DNA from: Adiantum capillus-veneris
Lineage: Eukaryota > Streptophyta > Polypodiopsida > Polypodiales > Pteridaceae
Assembly (NCBI GenBank): GCA_014529385.2
Contig: CM043946.1
Span: 19,359,077 to 19,423,076 of the forward strand
Reading direction: 5' to 3'
Length of the DNA: 64,000 nucleotides
This document shows, piece after piece, positions 61,456-64,000 of the stretch. Below the pieces are notes generated by a model. That model saw only the letters and a list, made by a program, of their open reading frames with translations. It had not been told where the DNA came from and made no database searches. Position 1 is the first letter of the stretch; every line of letters starts with the position of its first letter. Made by a program: the position numbers and the translations under genes.

Positions 61456-64000
61456 GAGTTGTAGTGTTTGATGTCCGGAGTCTTCACTATGTCAAATTTT
61501 CCTATATCATGTGCGTTCACCATAATGGATTGAAAGTAGCCCTTATAGGCCTTACCTACACATGTTTCTGTAACTTTACAAGAATATAAATTCCCCTCTG
61601 TTGAACACATGTGCTATGTTACATATACTTTAGTGAACTCGCAAGGTCAAAGGCCTCACAAATTTTGTACACTCAGAACATTTAGCACTAGAAATCAACC
61701 AAACAAGGAGCCAATTTTTACTTCCTTGTGTTCACCTCGTGTTCTTGGAAATGTTTTGGTTAAGCCATTTCTTTGGTATTTAAAACCACATGTGACCCCT
61801 ATTGTTATAGTATCCGACCAAAGGTTTCTTGATTAGCAGTTATATAGGTTCGAGTGATACATATCTTCTATGTTAACAATGCATGTATCTATAATTTATG
61901 TTTACACTTTCTCTATCCAAATGAGCTACATAGTAAAAATCAAATCCGCAATTCAACAATTAAGTTCACAAGGTGATAGCTATTGGTATGATATTTAACA
62001 ATACCAAATAAATAGCTACCAATAGCTAATGAATAGGGATATTTAAGAAGGTTTGATACCAAAAACTTGTCAACACTACTCAAAAAGGTGGAAACTCAAA
62101 GGCTTTATAATATATATGATGAAACAAGAATCAATATTAATTCACCCCTATATATCTACACCTCCATCTCAAGTTGTCATTTCTCTAAGTCAAGCTTGGC
62201 ATAGGCATAGTATGGAAACAATAACATTTTGGAAAGCAAGAATTTAGCTTTCTCAACTTTTGAAATGTTGCTATTGATATATATTCAACATCCCCAAATG
62301 AGGACATCTTGACAAAGGTTATGATCCACTTAATAAGAATAACCATTAGTGATTAAACTGAAATCAAAATATTGTATGAATTTCTTCATGGTGGAATGAT
62401 TAAGACTTGAAACTTCAAACATCTTACAAGCAAATCAGAATATCCAAAAAAATCAACAATATTTCTCAAATCTGTATGAAACTCCAGTAATCTAAATAAA
62501 ATACTCTCACTCAGTGCGACACCATTTAACAAAAAGAAATATTTATATTGCATTTATAGAGGAATCCAGCCTCATAAAAATAATTACAAATGGAGACAAT
62601 GTTGTTGCTGTTAGGCTTCTCTTACAAGTATTTGTCTTTCTCATCTAGAGATTCATATACAGGAGTATTTGTGTGTCTATGACACTAGGGAAGATAGTAG
62701 TACTATAGGGATGGCTTTTCTAAGAGCTCCTAGAGAGTACCTATTGGTTCAAGATTCTACAAAAATTCTATTATTCTTATCAAAATCTTTCAACACGGTA
62801 GTGAAAGGTTCCTCACCAAACAAAAATAGGGCGATTTCCATCTCTGCACATGGTTGCTTGCTCATGTCCTCTCAAAACAAGTTGACTCTGTAAGTAAACA
62901 ACAGATTATGTGAGCACAAAGTTATAAAGTACAAAATGATATCATTCTAATAATCTAATGACAACTATACAAAGAATAAATTATAAGAAAAATCTTTGAT
63001 GACTCTCCAATGATAACACAACTTACTTACATTGTGAGACTCAATCACATGCTACAAAACTATAGATGGCGCACCAAAGCCATCAACAAAATAGCACCAC
63101 CCAATGTTATGAGGTGTGAAGCCTAAACATTGAAAGCCATAAAGAGGTTAATTCCCTCCAGCATGATAAACTTAAAGATGGAGATGATCTTAAGCTCTGA
63201 ATGTAAGCTACAAGGGTAGTTTTCTCACCATTCTATCTTTATGTTGGAGATGAATCCTTGCAATGCCCATGCACTATTCACACCTCCTGTTCTTGTGGTA
63301 TGCAAGTCATGTGAGTTGATGCTTTTTCCACCTTCGGGAGTAGAGGTTTCCATGTAGTGCGAGTGAATGAAAGTAGAACATGGAGAATCTTGTTTCATTC
63401 TTGTAATGGAGGTGAGAGAAGGGAGAGGAGCTAGCTTGGTGTGGAACTATGTGGTGGGCAAGGGGAAGAGATGGGAAAGAAGCTTGCTTGGTGCTACAAT
63501 GGAGATGGGAGAAAGCTAGTAGAGAGATAATGTTGGACTATAGGGGGTGTATGTGGTTGTTGCAACCATGGAGAGCTTGGAAAAGGGTTTGTAGAGAGAG
63601 AAAATCACTTTTAGCTATAGAATAGGTTTGGAAAGACTTTGGAGGGTGGAAAATGATGTTTTGAAATTTTTTGAAAAAATTTAATTTTTTGGAATTTTTT
63701 AGTGCACGTTTTTGACTTTTGGAGGTCAAAAATACTTTTTTGACCATGAAATAGGTTAGGGGACCTTTTAAGGAGGGAAAACTTGAAATTTGAAATTTTT
63801 TGAAATTTTGAAATTTTTAGTGTATTTTTTAAATCCGGGCCAAAAAGTGGGGGAAAAAAGGTCAAAGTGGTCCCCCCCCCCCTCCCCCTCCCTTTCCCCT
63901 AGCCACCTCCCTTACCTTCTCACTAGGTAAGAGGCCATTAAGAGGTGTAAGGCTACCTTGTCCCCCTACTTTTTTGAGGGTATAGAGTGTGTCCACCACC
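61456..64000. other. Anonymous region to the window end
   Basis: No supported gene. A T-rich stretch at 63650-63830 repeats GAAATTTTTTGAAA-like phrases, followed by a C-rich tract at 63871-63900. Confidence 0.5.

Overview
The window is AT-rich eukaryotic nuclear DNA, almost certainly from a land plant with a large, repeat-dominated genome. The evidence is several plant-type LTR retrotransposon families (Ty3/gypsy and Ty1/copia) with plant tRNA primer sites, a FAR1/MULE-type SWIM transposase, GT-AG introns with plant-like donors, and long (CT)n, (CA)n and poly-C tracts. A fern or other non-flowering plant would fit, but the sequence alone does not settle the lineage. No rRNA, tRNA, CRISPR array or bacterial operon was seen. 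Nearly every protein-coding stretch carries stops or frameshifts.

Layout. 1-5.4 kb: the 3' part of a plus-strand Ty3 element (integrase end, a very long additional 3' reading frame, polypurine tract, 3' LTR), inserted into a minus-strand Ty3 gag-protease remnant (5.4-7.0 kb). 7-13.6 kb: decayed, mostly anonymous DNA with two possible minus-strand LTR/primer-site junctions. 13.6-17.7 kb: a multi-exon, decayed plus-strand gene that joins a ParB-like N-terminal domain to a DNA-methyltransferase-like C-terminus. 19-22 kb: CT microsatellites, an LTR fragment and a 255-bp tandem array. 22.3-26.1 kb: a second, divergent member of the same methyltransferase-like family on the minus strand, convergent with the first and without a visible ParB part. 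27.4-38.2 kb: a MULE/SWIM-type transposase gene split by a 7.57-kb LTR retrotransposon that has no coding capacity (matching LTRs, primer site, polypurine tract and a GGACC target duplication are all present). 38.7-44.6 kb: a minus-strand gag-only Ty3 element whose 5' LTR is itself interrupted by a 1.9-kb insertion. 44.6-49 kb: repeat debris. 49-50.1 kb: the 5' end of a copia element, interrupted by a minus-strand Ty3 element with most of gag-pol (50.1-55.2 kb), which is the same family as the 5.4-7.0 kb remnant. 55.3-57 kb: possible exon fragments and a Ty3 gag remnant. 57-64 kb: anonymous DNA with a near-perfect 74-bp-arm palindrome and poly-C runs at 60.7-61.3 kb.

Functionally the window is a record of layered insertions. 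The most unusual content is the pair of eukaryotic, intron-containing ParB/methyltransferase-like genes. Their architecture recalls ParB-DNA methylase fusions of bacterial phages and mobile elements. Both copies here look inactivated. Domain calls rest on motif reading by eye; no database search was possible.
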